Shown here: positions 18,314-26,922 of the stretch, piece after piece
How positions within the stretch are numbered: the stretch's first letter is position 1
Layout of the letters: each line of letters opens with the position of its first letter
DNA from: Cellulomonas taurus
GTDB taxonomy: Bacteria > Actinomycetota > Actinomycetes > Actinomycetales > Cellulomonadaceae
DNA: 64,000 nt
Assembly (NCBI RefSeq): GCF_012931845.1
Contig: NZ_CP051884.1
Location: 2,108,001 to 2,172,000 of the forward strand
Direction: 5' to 3'
Notes under the pieces: model-generated
What the model saw: only the letters and a program-made list of their open reading frames with translations
Database searches by the model: none
Told to the model about the DNA's origin: nothing
Program-made: the position numbers and the translations under genes

Positions 18314-19198
18314 GTGGCCCACCGTGAACCGCGACGTGCGCAAGCTTCCCACCGGGCACCGACACGCCCGGCGGACGCCTGGCCGCGCGGTCCGGTGCCG
18401 ATCGGTTCCGGCACCGCCGAGCTCGTGGTCACCCCGGACGACCCCACCGCCGTGACCCTGATGGTGAACGGCGTGCCCAGCTCGCACCTCGACCTGGCCG
18501 ACCCGCTGCGCCTCGACTTCGAGTACATGCAACAGATGGCCGCGGTGCTGGACGCGATGCCCGCCGGGGACGGGCCGTTCCGCGCCGTGCACCTCGGCGC
18601 CGCCGGGTGCGCGATGGCCCGCTGGGTGGACGCCCGGCGACCCGGTGCCCGGCAGATCGCCGTCGACCTGGACCCGATCCTGGTCGACCTGGTGCGCGGC
18701 TGGTTCGACCTGCCGCGCTCCCCCGCTCTGCGGCTGCGGGCCGGTGATGCCCGCACCCAGCTGGACACCCTGGCCGACGACTCGGCGGATGCCGTGCTGC
18801 GGGACGTCTTCGCCGGAGACCGCACGCCGGAGCACGTGACCACGGTCGAGTTCACCGCCGTCGCACACCGCGTCCTGCGACCCGGGGGCGTCTACCTGGC
18901 GAACTGCGCGGACCGGCCGCCGCTCGGACTGGCGAAGGACGAGGTCGCCACGGTGGCGGCGGTGTTCGAGCACGTGGGACTGGTGGCCGAGCCCGCGGTG
19001 CTGCGTGGTCGCAGGTACGGCAACCTGCTGCTGATCGGCACCGACGACCCGGACCTGCTGGACGACCCGGGGCTGGGGCGGGCGCTGCGCTCCCTGCCGG
19101 TGCCGGCGCGGCTGCTGGTCGGCGACGAACTGCACGACTTCGCGCGCCGTGGCGCATCCTTGCGCGACAGCGCCCCGGTGCGCGACGCCGAGGAGTAG
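18314..19198 (+). CDS. Spermidine-synthase-like methyltransferase-fold protein
   Basis: Rossmann-fold protein of 294 residues related to polyamine aminopropyltransferases. Visible are the nucleotide-cofactor loop VHLGAAGCAMARW (about 92-104), an acidic strand end IAVDLDPILVDL, RLRAGDAR and a VLRDVFAGD segment. It lacks the extra N-terminal beta domain of true SpeE and there is no speD nearby, so polyamine synthesis is not shown. The GTG start at 18314 has no ribosome site but follows TACGGT by six bases (leaderless). Divergent from the SOS HEPN-dinB operon. Confidence 0.75.
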   Translation: MAHREPRRAQASHRAPTRPADAWPRGPVPIGSGTAELVVTPDDPTAVTLMVNGVPSSHLDLADPLRLDFEYMQQMAAVLDAMPAGDGPFRAVHLGAAGCAMARWVDARRPGARQIAVDLDPILVDLVRGWFDLPRSPALRLRAGDARTQLDTLADDSADAVLRDVFAGDRTPEHVTTVEFTAVAHRVLRPGGVYLANCADRPPLGLAKDEVATVAAVFEHVGLVAEPAVLRGRRYGNLLLIGTDDPDLLDDPGLGRALRSLPVPARLLVGDELHDFARRGASLRDSAPVRDAEE

Positions 19199-19259
19199 CC
19201 GGACCGGGTCGGCGGCACCACCCGAGTCGCTGGTCGCCGACCGCCCGCCGGACACAGCA

Positions 19260-19291
19260 CGAGGGCCGCACCCCGGAGGATGCGGCCCTCG
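19260..19291. terminator. Bidirectional terminator
   Basis: Perfect 11-bp stem (CGAGGGCCGCA, arms 19260-19270 and 19281-19291) with a 10-nt loop between convergent genes ending at 19198 and 19338. Confidence 0.8.
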
Positions 19292-19337
19292 TCGAACGAT
19301 CAGTCGTCAGTGACAACCACTCGCGCGTGTAGCGAGA

Positions 19338-19541
19338 TCAGAGCGGGCGAACCTGCTCGGCCTGCGGGCCCTTCGGGCCCTGGGTGATCTCGAACTCGAC
19401 TCGCTGGCCCTCTTCGAGGGAGCGGTAGCCCGAGGAGTCGATCGCGGAGTAGTGCACGAAGACGTCGGCGCCGCCGCCGTCCTGGGCGATGAAGCCATAG
19501 CCCTTCTCAGCGTTGAACCACTTGACAGCACCCTGTGCCAT
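19338..19541 (-). CDS. Cold-shock domain protein
   Basis: Single cold-shock (OB-fold) domain of 67 residues that binds single-stranded RNA or DNA and melts RNA structure. Both RNA-binding motifs are present: [11 protein letters not shown] (RNP1, about 15-25) and DVFVHYSAI (RNP2, about 28-36), with the aromatic residues intact. ATG at 19541 has AAGGAC eight bases upstream. The 292-bp stretch upstream (19542-19833) has no gene and could hold a long 5' leader, as is usual for csp genes; I did not identify a clear promoter there. Confidence 0.95.
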   Translation of the reverse strand: MAQGAVKWFNAEKGYGFIAQDGGGADVFVHYSAIDSSGYRSLEEGQRVEFEITQGPKGPQAEQVRPL

Positions 19542-19833
19542 GTTCTTGTCCTTCTTGTCCATCCGGTGACGGCGCGTGACCCGTGTGGCCTCGAACCGTG
19601 CCGCAATGCCAAAACCACGTCCTGCACCGGAGGACCAGCCAAGGCTGGCGGTGCCCGATCGGGAGACCCCGTCCGGACGCCGGTCAAGCGTCAGTACGTC
19701 ACTGCAACACCGCGATCCTCTCACGGCCGATGGCCCGGCGCTACGTGCATTGCTGACCGGAACGCGACGTTTCGGACAACGTTTTGGTCACGGCGCGGTC
19801 ACGGAACAACACAGTGATCCCACGACCCGACGG

Positions 19834-21144
19834 TCAGAGGTCGATGCCCGGGTGTCGTCGGCGCAGGGTCCGCGCGCCGTGCAGCATGCCGACCAGCCCC
19901 ACCGTCCACGGCAGTGCGACGCAGGCGAAGGCCACTCGGAAGGCGGCCAGGTCGCGCACGCCGCCACCGGCCCGGTCGAGCACCAGCCCGATCAGCAACA
20001 TGGTGACGAAGGCGCCGATGAACCCGCCGGTGTTGACGAATCCGGTGGCCGCGCCCAGCCGGGACAGCGGATTGCTGGACCGCGCCACGTCGAAGGACAC
20101 CAGCGAGATCGGCCCACCGACCGCGACCACCACGACGAACACCGCCAGCACCCACCAGGGCACGGGCCGGGACGGCAGCAGCACCGCCAGCCACATCACC
20201 CCGATCACCAGCAGGGTCCCGATCGCCAACGGCACCCGCAGCCGCGGTCGGCGACCGACCAGCGCGCCGATCACCGGGCCGGCGATCACCCCGGCGATCA
20301 CGTTCACCGTCAGCAGAGCGCTGGCCTCCCCGGCCGACCGTCCCTCGCCCTCGACGAAGAACGCGTACCCCCACAGCAGCACGATCACGTGGTTGCTGAA
20401 CTGACCGGAGAAGTGCATCCAGAACGCGAGTCGGGTGCCCGGTTCGGCCAGGACCGCGCGCAGCGCACCGGGATCACGGGGCGCCGCCGAGGCGGCACGC
20501 AGCCGGGCCAGGAAGCCCACCCGGTCCCCCGGCGGCACCGTGTCGTCGACGGCATCGGTGGCGGAGGCCGGTGGGGCGTCCCGGATCACCGCGAGCGCCA
20601 GCGCCGACGCCAGCACCCCGACCGCCGCCACCGCGAGGAAGGTGGTCCGCCACCCCTCGGCGTGCAGCAGGGCGACCACCGGGATCGCCGACAGCACCTG
20701 GCCCAGCTGACCGATCGAACCGGTGAGCTGGGTGATGACCGGGACCTGTCGGGGCGCGAACCAGGCCGGCACCAGGCGTACGACCGACACGAAGGTCAGC
20801 GCGTCGCCAGCACCGACCAGCACCCGGCCAACCAGGACCCAGCTCGCCACAGGGGCCACCGCGAGCACCGCCTGGCCGATCGCCATCACCAGCGCGCCGG
20901 AGGCGACCAGCACCCGGGGGCCGTAGCGGTCGAGGAGCACCCCGACCGGCACCTGCAGCGCGGCGTAGACCACCAGCTGGGCGACCGCCATCGAGGCGAT
21001 CAGCGCCGATGACACCCCGAACAGGTCCCGCACCTCGAGGGTGGCCACCCCGAAGGACGACCGGTTGAGGATCGCGACCACGTACGCCGCGACCCCGACG
21101 CCCCAGACGATCAGGGCGCGACGGGGCTGCGGTACGTGGCTCAC
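19834..21144 (-). CDS. MFS transporter
   Basis: Major facilitator superfamily transporter of 436 residues with about twelve hydrophobic helices and a charged central loop near residues 195-225. The helix 2-3 motif appears as VPVGVLLDRYGPR, matching the G-x-x-x-D-R-x-G pattern. The substrate cannot be read from the sequence. GTG start at 21144; 22 bp downstream of the PAC2 gene on the same strand, so the two may be one transcript. Confidence 0.88.
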   Translation of the reverse strand: MSHVPQPRRALIVWGVGVAAYVVAILNRSSFGVATLEVRDLFGVSSALIASMAVAQLVVYAALQVPVGVLLDRYGPRVLVASGALVMAIGQAVLAVAPVASWVLVGRVLVGAGDALTFVSVVRLVPAWFAPRQVPVITQLTGSIGQLGQVLSAIPVVALLHAEGWRTTFLAVAAVGVLASALALAVIRDAPPASATDAVDDTVPPGDRVGFLARLRAASAAPRDPGALRAVLAEPGTRLAFWMHFSGQFSNHVIVLLWGYAFFVEGEGRSAGEASALLTVNVIAGVIAGPVIGALVGRRPRLRVPLAIGTLLVIGVMWLAVLLPSRPVPWWVLAVFVVVVAVGGPISLVSFDVARSSNPLSRLGAATGFVNTGGFIGAFVTMLLIGLVLDRAGGGVRDLAAFRVAFACVALPWTVGLVGMLHGARTLRRRHPGIDL

Positions 21145-21166
21145 GTGGGGTCATTCTGCCCCGTGG

Positions 21167-22099
21167 TCACCGGTCGGTGTCGGGACCCTGTTCGGCGAGG
21201 AAGCGCTCGAACTCGGCACCGAGCTCGTCCGCGGTGGGGATGTCGCTGGTGTCGGCCAGGAGGTTGGGCCGACCGATGTTCTTGCTGAAGGCGTCGTACT
21301 GCTGCTCCAGGGCGTGCACCACGGCGGCGACCTCCGGCGACTCGGCGACCTGCCGCTCGACCTCCAGCATGGTGTCCTGCGCCGACTCGGTCAGCTCGGC
21401 CAGGTCCAGCTCCAGCCCGGTGGCCCGCTGCACCTGCTCCAGCGCCATGATCCCGGCCTGCGGGAAGGACGACTGCGCCAGATAGTGCGGGACGTGCACC
21501 GCGAACCCGAGTGCGTCATGGCCGGACTCCCCCAGGCGGATCTCCAGCAGGGTGCTCGAGTCGGCGGGGACCTCGACGGTGCCGAACCAGGGCATGTGGT
21601 CGGCGACCAGCTCGGCGCGGTTGGCGTGCGCGGTGACCGACAGCGGCCGGGTGTGCGGGATCCCCATCGGGATGCCGTGGATGCCGACGGTCAGCGGCAC
21701 GTCGAAGCGCTCGACGATCTGCCGGACAGCGGCCACGTACCGCTCCCACTGCACATCCGGCTCCATGCCGTGCATCAGCAGGAAGGGCACACCGGCCGAG
21801 TCGCGCACCAGGTCGACGACCAGCTGGGGCTGCTCGTAGCCGGACCAGCGGTTGGCGTCGAAGGTCGCGGTCGGTCGCCGGGACCGGTAGTCGATCAGCT
21901 GGTCGGTGTCGAAGGTCGCCAGCCGGGCGGTGTCGTAGGTGTCCGTGAGGTGCTCGGCGGCCAGCCGGCCGGCGCTGCCGGCATCCATGAAGCCGCGCAC
22001 GGCGTGCACGAGCACCGGGCCGTCGCCGCCCGCGCTCCGCGCCTCCACCTCGGCGGCCACCACCGGGTCGATGGCGTAGATCTCGCTCGGGTCCAGCAT
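21167..22099 (-). CDS. PAC2 family protein
   Basis: Soluble 310-residue protein of the PAC2 (proteasome assembly chaperone-like) family widespread in actinobacteria. Signature parts are VLVHAVRGFMDAGSAGRLAAEHL (about 29-51, abbreviated here), the FDTDQLIDYRSRRP stretch, LLMHGMEPDVQWERY and GIPMGIPHTRP. Role in bacteria is unproven. ATG at 22099 has an AGGAGG site four to five bases upstream, so the longer in-frame extension over the HelD promoter is rejected. Divergent from the HelD-like gene across 175 bp. Confidence 0.88.
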   Translation of the reverse strand: MLDPSEIYAIDPVVAAEVEARSAGGDGPVLVHAVRGFMDAGSAGRLAAEHLTDTYDTARLATFDTDQLIDYRSRRPTATFDANRWSGYEQPQLVVDLVRDSAGVPFLLMHGMEPDVQWERYVAAVRQIVERFDVPLTVGIHGIPMGIPHTRPLSVTAHANRAELVADHMPWFGTVEVPADSSTLLEIRLGESGHDALGFAVHVPHYLAQSSFPQAGIMALEQVQRATGLELDLAELTESAQDTMLEVERQVAESPEVAAVVHALEQQYDAFSKNIGRPNLLADTSDIPTADELGAEFERFLAEQGPDTDR

Positions 22100-22274
22100 C
22101 GGTCCTCCTGGTGAACCTGATTCGGGGTACGCGGCATGTAACGCGCCCACACCGGCGATCCTTCCCACCGGCGTGTTCGCCCGCAGCGCACGGCCACGAA
22201 CCGGCCACGCACACGGCATAATGGACGGCCGCTCGCCTGGGTCGAGCGCGGTGAGGGCGACAGACGGAGCACGG

Positions 22275-24521
22275 GTGAATTCCATCGACAAGCAGCTGCG
22301 TGCCGAGCAGGACGTGGTGGACGGTCTGTATCGACGGCTGGACGAGTTGCGCGCCCAGACCCGGGACCGGCTGGCGCGAGTGCGGCAGGCGGGTCCCTCG
22401 GGCTCGCCGCAGAACCGCTCGGAGCGGGACGCCTTCGCCACGCTGTACGAGGACCGGGTGGCCCGGTTGGAGGCGGTGGAGGACCGTTTGGCCTTCGGTC
22501 GACTGGACCTGGCGGGGGGCGAGCGCCGGTACATCGGCCGGATCGGGCTGAACGACGAGGAGCACGCGCCGCTGCTGACCGACTGGCGCGCTCCCGCGGC
22601 GCAGGCCTTCTACCGCGCCACCGCCGCACACCCGGACGGCGTCGTGCTGCGGCGGCACCTGGTGACCCGCGGCCGAGCGGTGACCGGGGTCGAGGACGAG
22701 CTGCTGGACCTGTCGGCGGTGGACGAGGACGACGACCGACAGCTGTCCGGCGAGGGTGCCCTGCTCGCGGCGCTGGCGGCGCGGCGCACCGGCCGGATGG
22801 GCGACATCGTGGCCACCATCCAGGCCGAGCAGGACGCGGTGATCCGCTCGGCCCTGCAGGGCGCACTGGTGGTGCAGGGCGGGCCGGGCACCGGCAAGAC
22901 GGCGGTGGCGCTGCACCGCGCCGCCTATCTGCTCTACAACCACCGTCGGGTGCTGGAGCGCTCGGGTGTGCTGCTGATCGGCCCGAGCCGCACCTTCCTG
23001 CGGTACATCGACCAGGTGCTGCCGTCCCTGGGTGAGACCGGTGTGGTGTCGACGACGGTGGGCGAGCTGTTCCCCGGGGTGGTCGCCACCGGCACCGAGG
23101 ACGACGCCGTCGCCGAGATCAAGGGCCGCGCCGTCTGGCGCGAGGTGATCGAGCGAGCGGTCAAGCAGCGCCAGCGGGTGCCCGCCGAACCGGTGCGGGT
23201 GGTGATCGACGGCCACACGGTGGTGGTCAAGCCCGCCGACGTGCGCGCCGCGATCCACCACGCCCGGCGCGGTCACCGGCCGCACAACCAGGCACGGGTC
23301 ACCTTCGTGCGGGACATGCTGGGCCGACTGGCCGACCAGTACATCAGCCAGCTGGCGTTCGCGGTGGCACCGGAGGACCGGGGCGAGATCCTGGAGGAGC
23401 TGCGCAGCACCCGGGAGATCCGGATCGCGCTGAACCTCGCCTGGATGCCGTTGACCCCGCAGGGGCTGGTGTCGTCGCTGTTCGCCAAGCCGCAGCGCCT
23501 GGCCGACGCGGCGGCGGGTGTGTTCAGCCGGGCGGAGCGCCGCCGACTCGAACGCCCGGCGGACGCGCCGTGGACGGTCGCGGACATCCCGCTGCTGGAC
23601 GAGGCCGCCGAACTGCTGGGCGAGGACGACCAGGCCGCCAAGGCGCAGGCCCGCCTCGACGCCGAGCAGCGCCACCAGGAACTCGACTACGCCCGCCAGG
23701 TCCTGCAGCAGTCCGGCAACGCCCTGGTGTCGGCCGAGGTCCTGGCCGACCGCTTCGCCAGCAGCGGCCCGGTGCTGACCACCGCGGAGCGCGCCGCCGC
23801 CGACCGGGCGTGGGCCTACGGCCATGTGGTCGTGGACGAGGCGCAGGAGCTGTCGGCGATGGCCTGGCGGATGATCCTGCGCCGGGTGCCGACCCGCTCG
23901 CTCACCGTGGTCGGCGACGTGGCGCAGACCTCCACCGCCGCCGGGACCCGGGACTGGTCGGCGGTCTTCGACCGACTGCTGGCCGGGCAGTGGCGGCAGG
24001 AGACCCTGACCGTCAACTACCGGACCCCGGCCACCGTGACCCGGGCGGCCGAGGCGGTGGGGCGCGCGGCGGGTCTGCCGCTGACCACCAGCGAGGCCGC
24101 CCGCGACGTGCCGGACGCCCTGGTCACCGAGCACGTGGCGGCGGAGGGACTGGCCGCGGCCGCCGCGCGCTGGGCGGTCACCGAGGTCGCCGCCGTCCGG
24201 GACGCCTCCGGTGCCGGCCGGGTCGCGGTGATCGCCCCCGCGTCGCTGATCGGCCCGGTGCGGGACGCCCTGGTCGCCGGTGGACACGGGGACCTGATCG
24301 GCGCGACCCGGGCAGGGACGCCGGATCTGGACGCCGCGATCACCCCGATGACCGCCGAGCAGTCCAAGGGGCTGGAGTTCGACGCGGTCGTGCTGGTCGA
24401 GCCGGACGCGGTGCTGACCGACGGCGGTCCGGGCGACCTGTACGTGGCGATGACCCGGCCGACCACCGCGCTGCGGGTGGTGCACCACCGCCCGTTGCCC
24501 GAGGGGTGGCCGTCCGCCTGA
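22275..24521 (+). CDS. HelD/HelR-type RNA-polymerase-associated ATPase
   Basis: UvrD-like SF1 ATPase of 748 residues. The N-terminal coiled-coil (residues 1-75) is typical of HelD proteins that insert into stalled RNA polymerase and release it from nucleic acid. Walker A GGPGTGKTAVALHRAAY lies near 203-219, DEAQELSAM is the Walker B region, GDVAQTS and NYRTPATV are later helicase motifs and YVAMTRPTTAL is motif VI. Length fits the actinobacterial class II HelD, which in some species gives rifamycin tolerance. The GTG start follows GGAG by eight bases. serA follows after 18 bp or 45 bp. Confidence 0.87.
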   Translation: MNSIDKQLRAEQDVVDGLYRRLDELRAQTRDRLARVRQAGPSGSPQNRSERDAFATLYEDRVARLEAVEDRLAFGRLDLAGGERRYIGRIGLNDEEHAPLLTDWRAPAAQAFYRATAAHPDGVVLRRHLVTRGRAVTGVEDELLDLSAVDEDDDRQLSGEGALLAALAARRTGRMGDIVATIQAEQDAVIRSALQGALVVQGGPGTGKTAVALHRAAYLLYNHRRVLERSGVLLIGPSRTFLRYIDQVLPSLGETGVVSTTVGELFPGVVATGTEDDAVAEIKGRAVWREVIERAVKQRQRVPAEPVRVVIDGHTVVVKPADVRAAIHHARRGHRPHNQARVTFVRDMLGRLADQYISQLAFAVAPEDRGEILEELRSTREIRIALNLAWMPLTPQGLVSSLFAKPQRLADAAAGVFSRAERRRLERPADAPWTVADIPLLDEAAELLGEDDQAAKAQARLDAEQRHQELDYARQVLQQSGNALVSAEVLADRFASSGPVLTTAERAAADRAWAYGHVVVDEAQELSAMAWRMILRRVPTRSLTVVGDVAQTSTAAGTRDWSAVFDRLLAGQWRQETLTVNYRTPATVTRAAEAVGRAAGLPLTTSEAARDVPDALVTEHVAAEGLAAAAARWAVTEVAAVRDASGAGRVAVIAPASLIGPVRDALVAGGHGDLIGATRAGTPDLDAAITPMTAEQSKGLEFDAVVLVEPDAVLTDGGPGDLYVAMTRPTTALRVVHHRPLPEGWPSA

Positions 24522-24566
24522 CGGGACCGGTTTGGCCGAATGGCGGCGGGGGTGCACCCTAAGCGC

Positions 24567-25763
24567 GTGCTGCGCGCCCTGTTGCTGGAGAATCTGCACC
24601 CCCAGGCCCGGACCATCCTGGAGGCCGCCGGATACGAGGTCGAGACCCGGACCGGTGCCCTGGACGAGTCCGAGCTGTCCGAGGCCCTGCAGGGGGTGCA
24701 CCTGCTCGGGATCCGGTCCAAGACCCAGGTCACCGAGGCGGTGCTGGAGTCCGCGACCGACCTGATCGCGGTCGGCGCGTACTGCATCGGCACCAACCAG
24801 ATCGACCTGGCGGCGGCCGCCGCCCGCGGTGTGGCGGTGTTCAACGCGCCGTTCTCCAACACCCGCTCGGTGGTCGAGATCGCCCTCGCCGACATCATCG
24901 CGCTCACCCGTCGCCTGACCGTGCTCGACAAGTCGATGCACGACGGGATCTGGAACAAGTCGGCCGACGGCTCGCACGAGGTCCGCGGCCGCACGCTGGG
25001 CATCGTGGGCTACGGCAACATCGGCACCCAGCTGTCGGTGCTGGCCGAGAACCTCGGCATGTCGGTGGTCTTCTACGACACCCAGGAGAAGCTGGCGCTC
25101 GGCAACGCCCGCCGCGCCGAGACCCTGGACGAGCTGCTGGACGTCGCGGACGTGGTCACCCTGCACGTCGACGGCCGCAGCGGGAACGCCGGGATGTTCG
25201 GTGCGCAGCAGTTCGCCCGGATGAAGCCGGGCGCGATCTTCCTCAACCTGTCCCGGGGCTTCGTGGTCGACTACGCGGCGCTGCGGGACGCGGTGCTCGA
25301 CGGCCGGGTGGCCGGGGCGGCCGTGGACGTCTTCCCGGTGGAGCCCAAGCGCAAGGGCGACCCGTTCGAGTCCGAGCTGCGCGGGCTGGCGAACGTGATC
25401 CTGACCCCGCACACCGGTGGCTCCACCGAGGAGGCGCAGGAGGCGATCGGCCAGTTCGTGTCCAACAAGCTGCGCGACTACCTGAACACCGGCACCACCA
25501 CGCTGTCGGTGAACCTGCCGAACCTGACCCTGGAACCGCGACCGGCCGTGCAGCGGATCGCGTACCTGCACCGCAACGTCCCTGGTGTGCTGGCGGCGGT
25601 GAACCAGACCCTGGCCGAACACGGGGCGAACATCGAGGCCCAGCTGCTGGCGACCCGCGGCGAGGTCGGCTACGTGGTCACCGATGCCGGTTCGGTGGAG
25701 GAGACGGTGCTCGCGGCGCTGCGGTCGCGTCCGGAGAGCATCCGGCTGCGCGTGCTGTCCTGA
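24567..25763 (+). CDS. serA: D-3-phosphoglycerate dehydrogenase
   Basis: NAD-dependent dehydrogenase starting the serine pathway. About 398 residues: substrate domain (LLGIRSKTQVTE), NAD-binding fold (GRTLGIVGYGNIGTQL), catalytic Arg/Glu region (NLSRGFVVDYAAL, AAVDVFPVEP) and His in LTPHTGGSTEEAQ, followed by a C-terminal ACT domain (about 325-398) as in the E. coli type that is feedback-inhibited by serine. I chose GTG 24567, where CACCCT lies six bases upstream (leaderless-like); ATG at 24540 is an in-frame alternative adding nine residues without a ribosome site. Confidence 0.92.
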   Translation: MLRALLLENLHPQARTILEAAGYEVETRTGALDESELSEALQGVHLLGIRSKTQVTEAVLESATDLIAVGAYCIGTNQIDLAAAAARGVAVFNAPFSNTRSVVEIALADIIALTRRLTVLDKSMHDGIWNKSADGSHEVRGRTLGIVGYGNIGTQLSVLAENLGMSVVFYDTQEKLALGNARRAETLDELLDVADVVTLHVDGRSGNAGMFGAQQFARMKPGAIFLNLSRGFVVDYAALRDAVLDGRVAGAAVDVFPVEPKRKGDPFESELRGLANVILTPHTGGSTEEAQEAIGQFVSNKLRDYLNTGTTTLSVNLPNLTLEPRPAVQRIAYLHRNVPGVLAAVNQTLAEHGANIEAQLLATRGEVGYVVTDAGSVEETVLAALRSRPESIRLRVLS

Positions 25764-25832
25764 GCGGTGCTGGCCTGCGCTGTCCTCTGCCGTCCTGGGC
25801 AGTCCTGGTCGGCACGGGCCGCCGATCCCCGC

Positions 25833-25838
25833 TAGCGT
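25833..25838 (+). promoter_or_regulatory. -10 element for a leaderless transcript
   Basis: TAGCGT ends six bases before the GTG start at 25845, the same geometry as other leaderless genes here. Confidence 0.55.
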
Positions 25839-25844
25839 CGCGGT

Positions 25845-26876
25845 GTGAACCGAGCCGCTGACCGTCTTCCCCTCCGCCGGGCCGGCCGCACCGGCCTCCA
25901 GCTGCCGGCCGTGACCCTGGGCCTGTGGCAGAACTTCGGCGACGCCACCCCGTTCGCGGACCAGCGCGCGCTGGTACTGGCGGCGGTCGACGCCGGGGTG
26001 GTGCACCTGGACCTGGCGAACAACTACGGACCGCCGCCGGGGGCCGCGGAGGAGTCGGTCGGTCGGCTGCTGTCCACCGACCTCGCCCCGTACCGCGACC
26101 AGCTGTTGCTGGCCACCAAGGCGGGGTACCGGCAGTGGCCGGGGCCCTACGGCGAGTTCGGGTCGCGCAAGTACCTGCTGGCGTCGCTGGACCAGTCGCT
26201 GCGGCGGCTCGGCACCGAGTACGTGGACGTCTTCTACAGCCACCGCTACGACCCGGACACCCCGCTGGAGGAGACGCTCGGTGCGCTGAAGACCGCGGTC
26301 GACTCCGGCAAGGCGCTGTACGCGGGCATCTCCTCCTACTCGGCGGACCGGACGGCCGAGGCGCTGGCGGTGGCCGACCAGATCGGGCTGACCCTGAGCC
26401 TGCACCAGCCGTCGTACTCGCTGCTGAACCGGTGGATCGAACAGCCCGGGGCCGACGGTCGCTCGCTGCTGGACGTGGTCGGCGAGGCAGGAATGGGCGT
26501 CATCGCGTTCTCCCCGCTGGCGCAGGGGATGTTGAGCACCAAGTACCTGAACGGCGTACCGGAGGACTCCCGCGCGGCGACCGGGACGTCGTTGCGCGCG
26601 GAGTACCTCACCGAGGAGAACCTGGCACATGTGCGCGCCCTGAACGAGATCGCCGGTGACCTCGGCATCTCCCTGCCGCAGCTCGCGATCGCCTGGGTGC
26701 TGCGCGACCAGCGGATCAGCTCGGTGACCCTCGGCGCGCGGACGCCGGAGCAGCTGCGGGAGAACCTGGCGGCGACCCGGATCGACGCGCTCTCCGACGA
26801 CGATCTGGCCCGGATCGACCAGCACGCGGTCGACGCCGGGATCAACCTCTGGGGCGCGCGGTCCAGCGATCTCTAG
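25845..26876 (+). CDS. Aldo/keto reductase (YghZ / L-glyceraldehyde-3-phosphate reductase type)
   Basis: NADPH-dependent oxidoreductase with a TIM barrel, 343 residues. The start RRAGRTGLQLPAVTLGLWQNFGD is typical of the YghZ group that reduces L-glyceraldehyde 3-phosphate and other aldehydes. The catalytic tetrad is visible as Asp and Tyr in DLANNYG, Lys in ATKAGY and His in YSHRYD. C-terminal NADPH-binding part VTLGARTPEQLRENL. Real substrate uncertain. No ribosome site; leaderless start at GTG 25845. Confidence 0.88.
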   Translation: MNRAADRLPLRRAGRTGLQLPAVTLGLWQNFGDATPFADQRALVLAAVDAGVVHLDLANNYGPPPGAAEESVGRLLSTDLAPYRDQLLLATKAGYRQWPGPYGEFGSRKYLLASLDQSLRRLGTEYVDVFYSHRYDPDTPLEETLGALKTAVDSGKALYAGISSYSADRTAEALAVADQIGLTLSLHQPSYSLLNRWIEQPGADGRSLLDVVGEAGMGVIAFSPLAQGMLSTKYLNGVPEDSRAATGTSLRAEYLTEENLAHVRALNEIAGDLGISLPQLAIAWVLRDQRISSVTLGARTPEQLRENLAATRIDALSDDDLARIDQHAVDAGINLWGARSSDL

Positions 26877-26890
26877 GGCCCATACAGGGA

Positions 26891-26910
26891 AACCTACGGT
26901 TGCGTAGGTT
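26891..26910. promoter_or_regulatory. Inverted-repeat operator before the acyl-CoA ligase
   Basis: AACCTAC and GTAGGTT (26891-26897 and 26904-26910) form a perfect 7-bp inverted repeat with a 6-bp spacer. It ends on the first base of the likely -10 TATCGT (26910-26915), so a bound repressor would block the promoter. The TetR-like shape is an inference; the regulator is not encoded next to it. Confidence 0.6.
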
Positions 26911-26922
26911 ATCGTTCGTCAC

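Noticed and set aside
19542..19833. Additional small gene upstream of the cold-shock gene
   Set aside because: Frames here are short, overlap the likely csp leader and have no ribosome site or family features.
21516..26825. Minus-strand open frame of 1769 codons opposite HelD, serA and the aldo/keto reductase
   Set aside because: It runs antisense to three well-supported genes, is rich in Gln, His, Arg and Gly as expected of a shadow frame in high-GC DNA, and has no recognisable domain.
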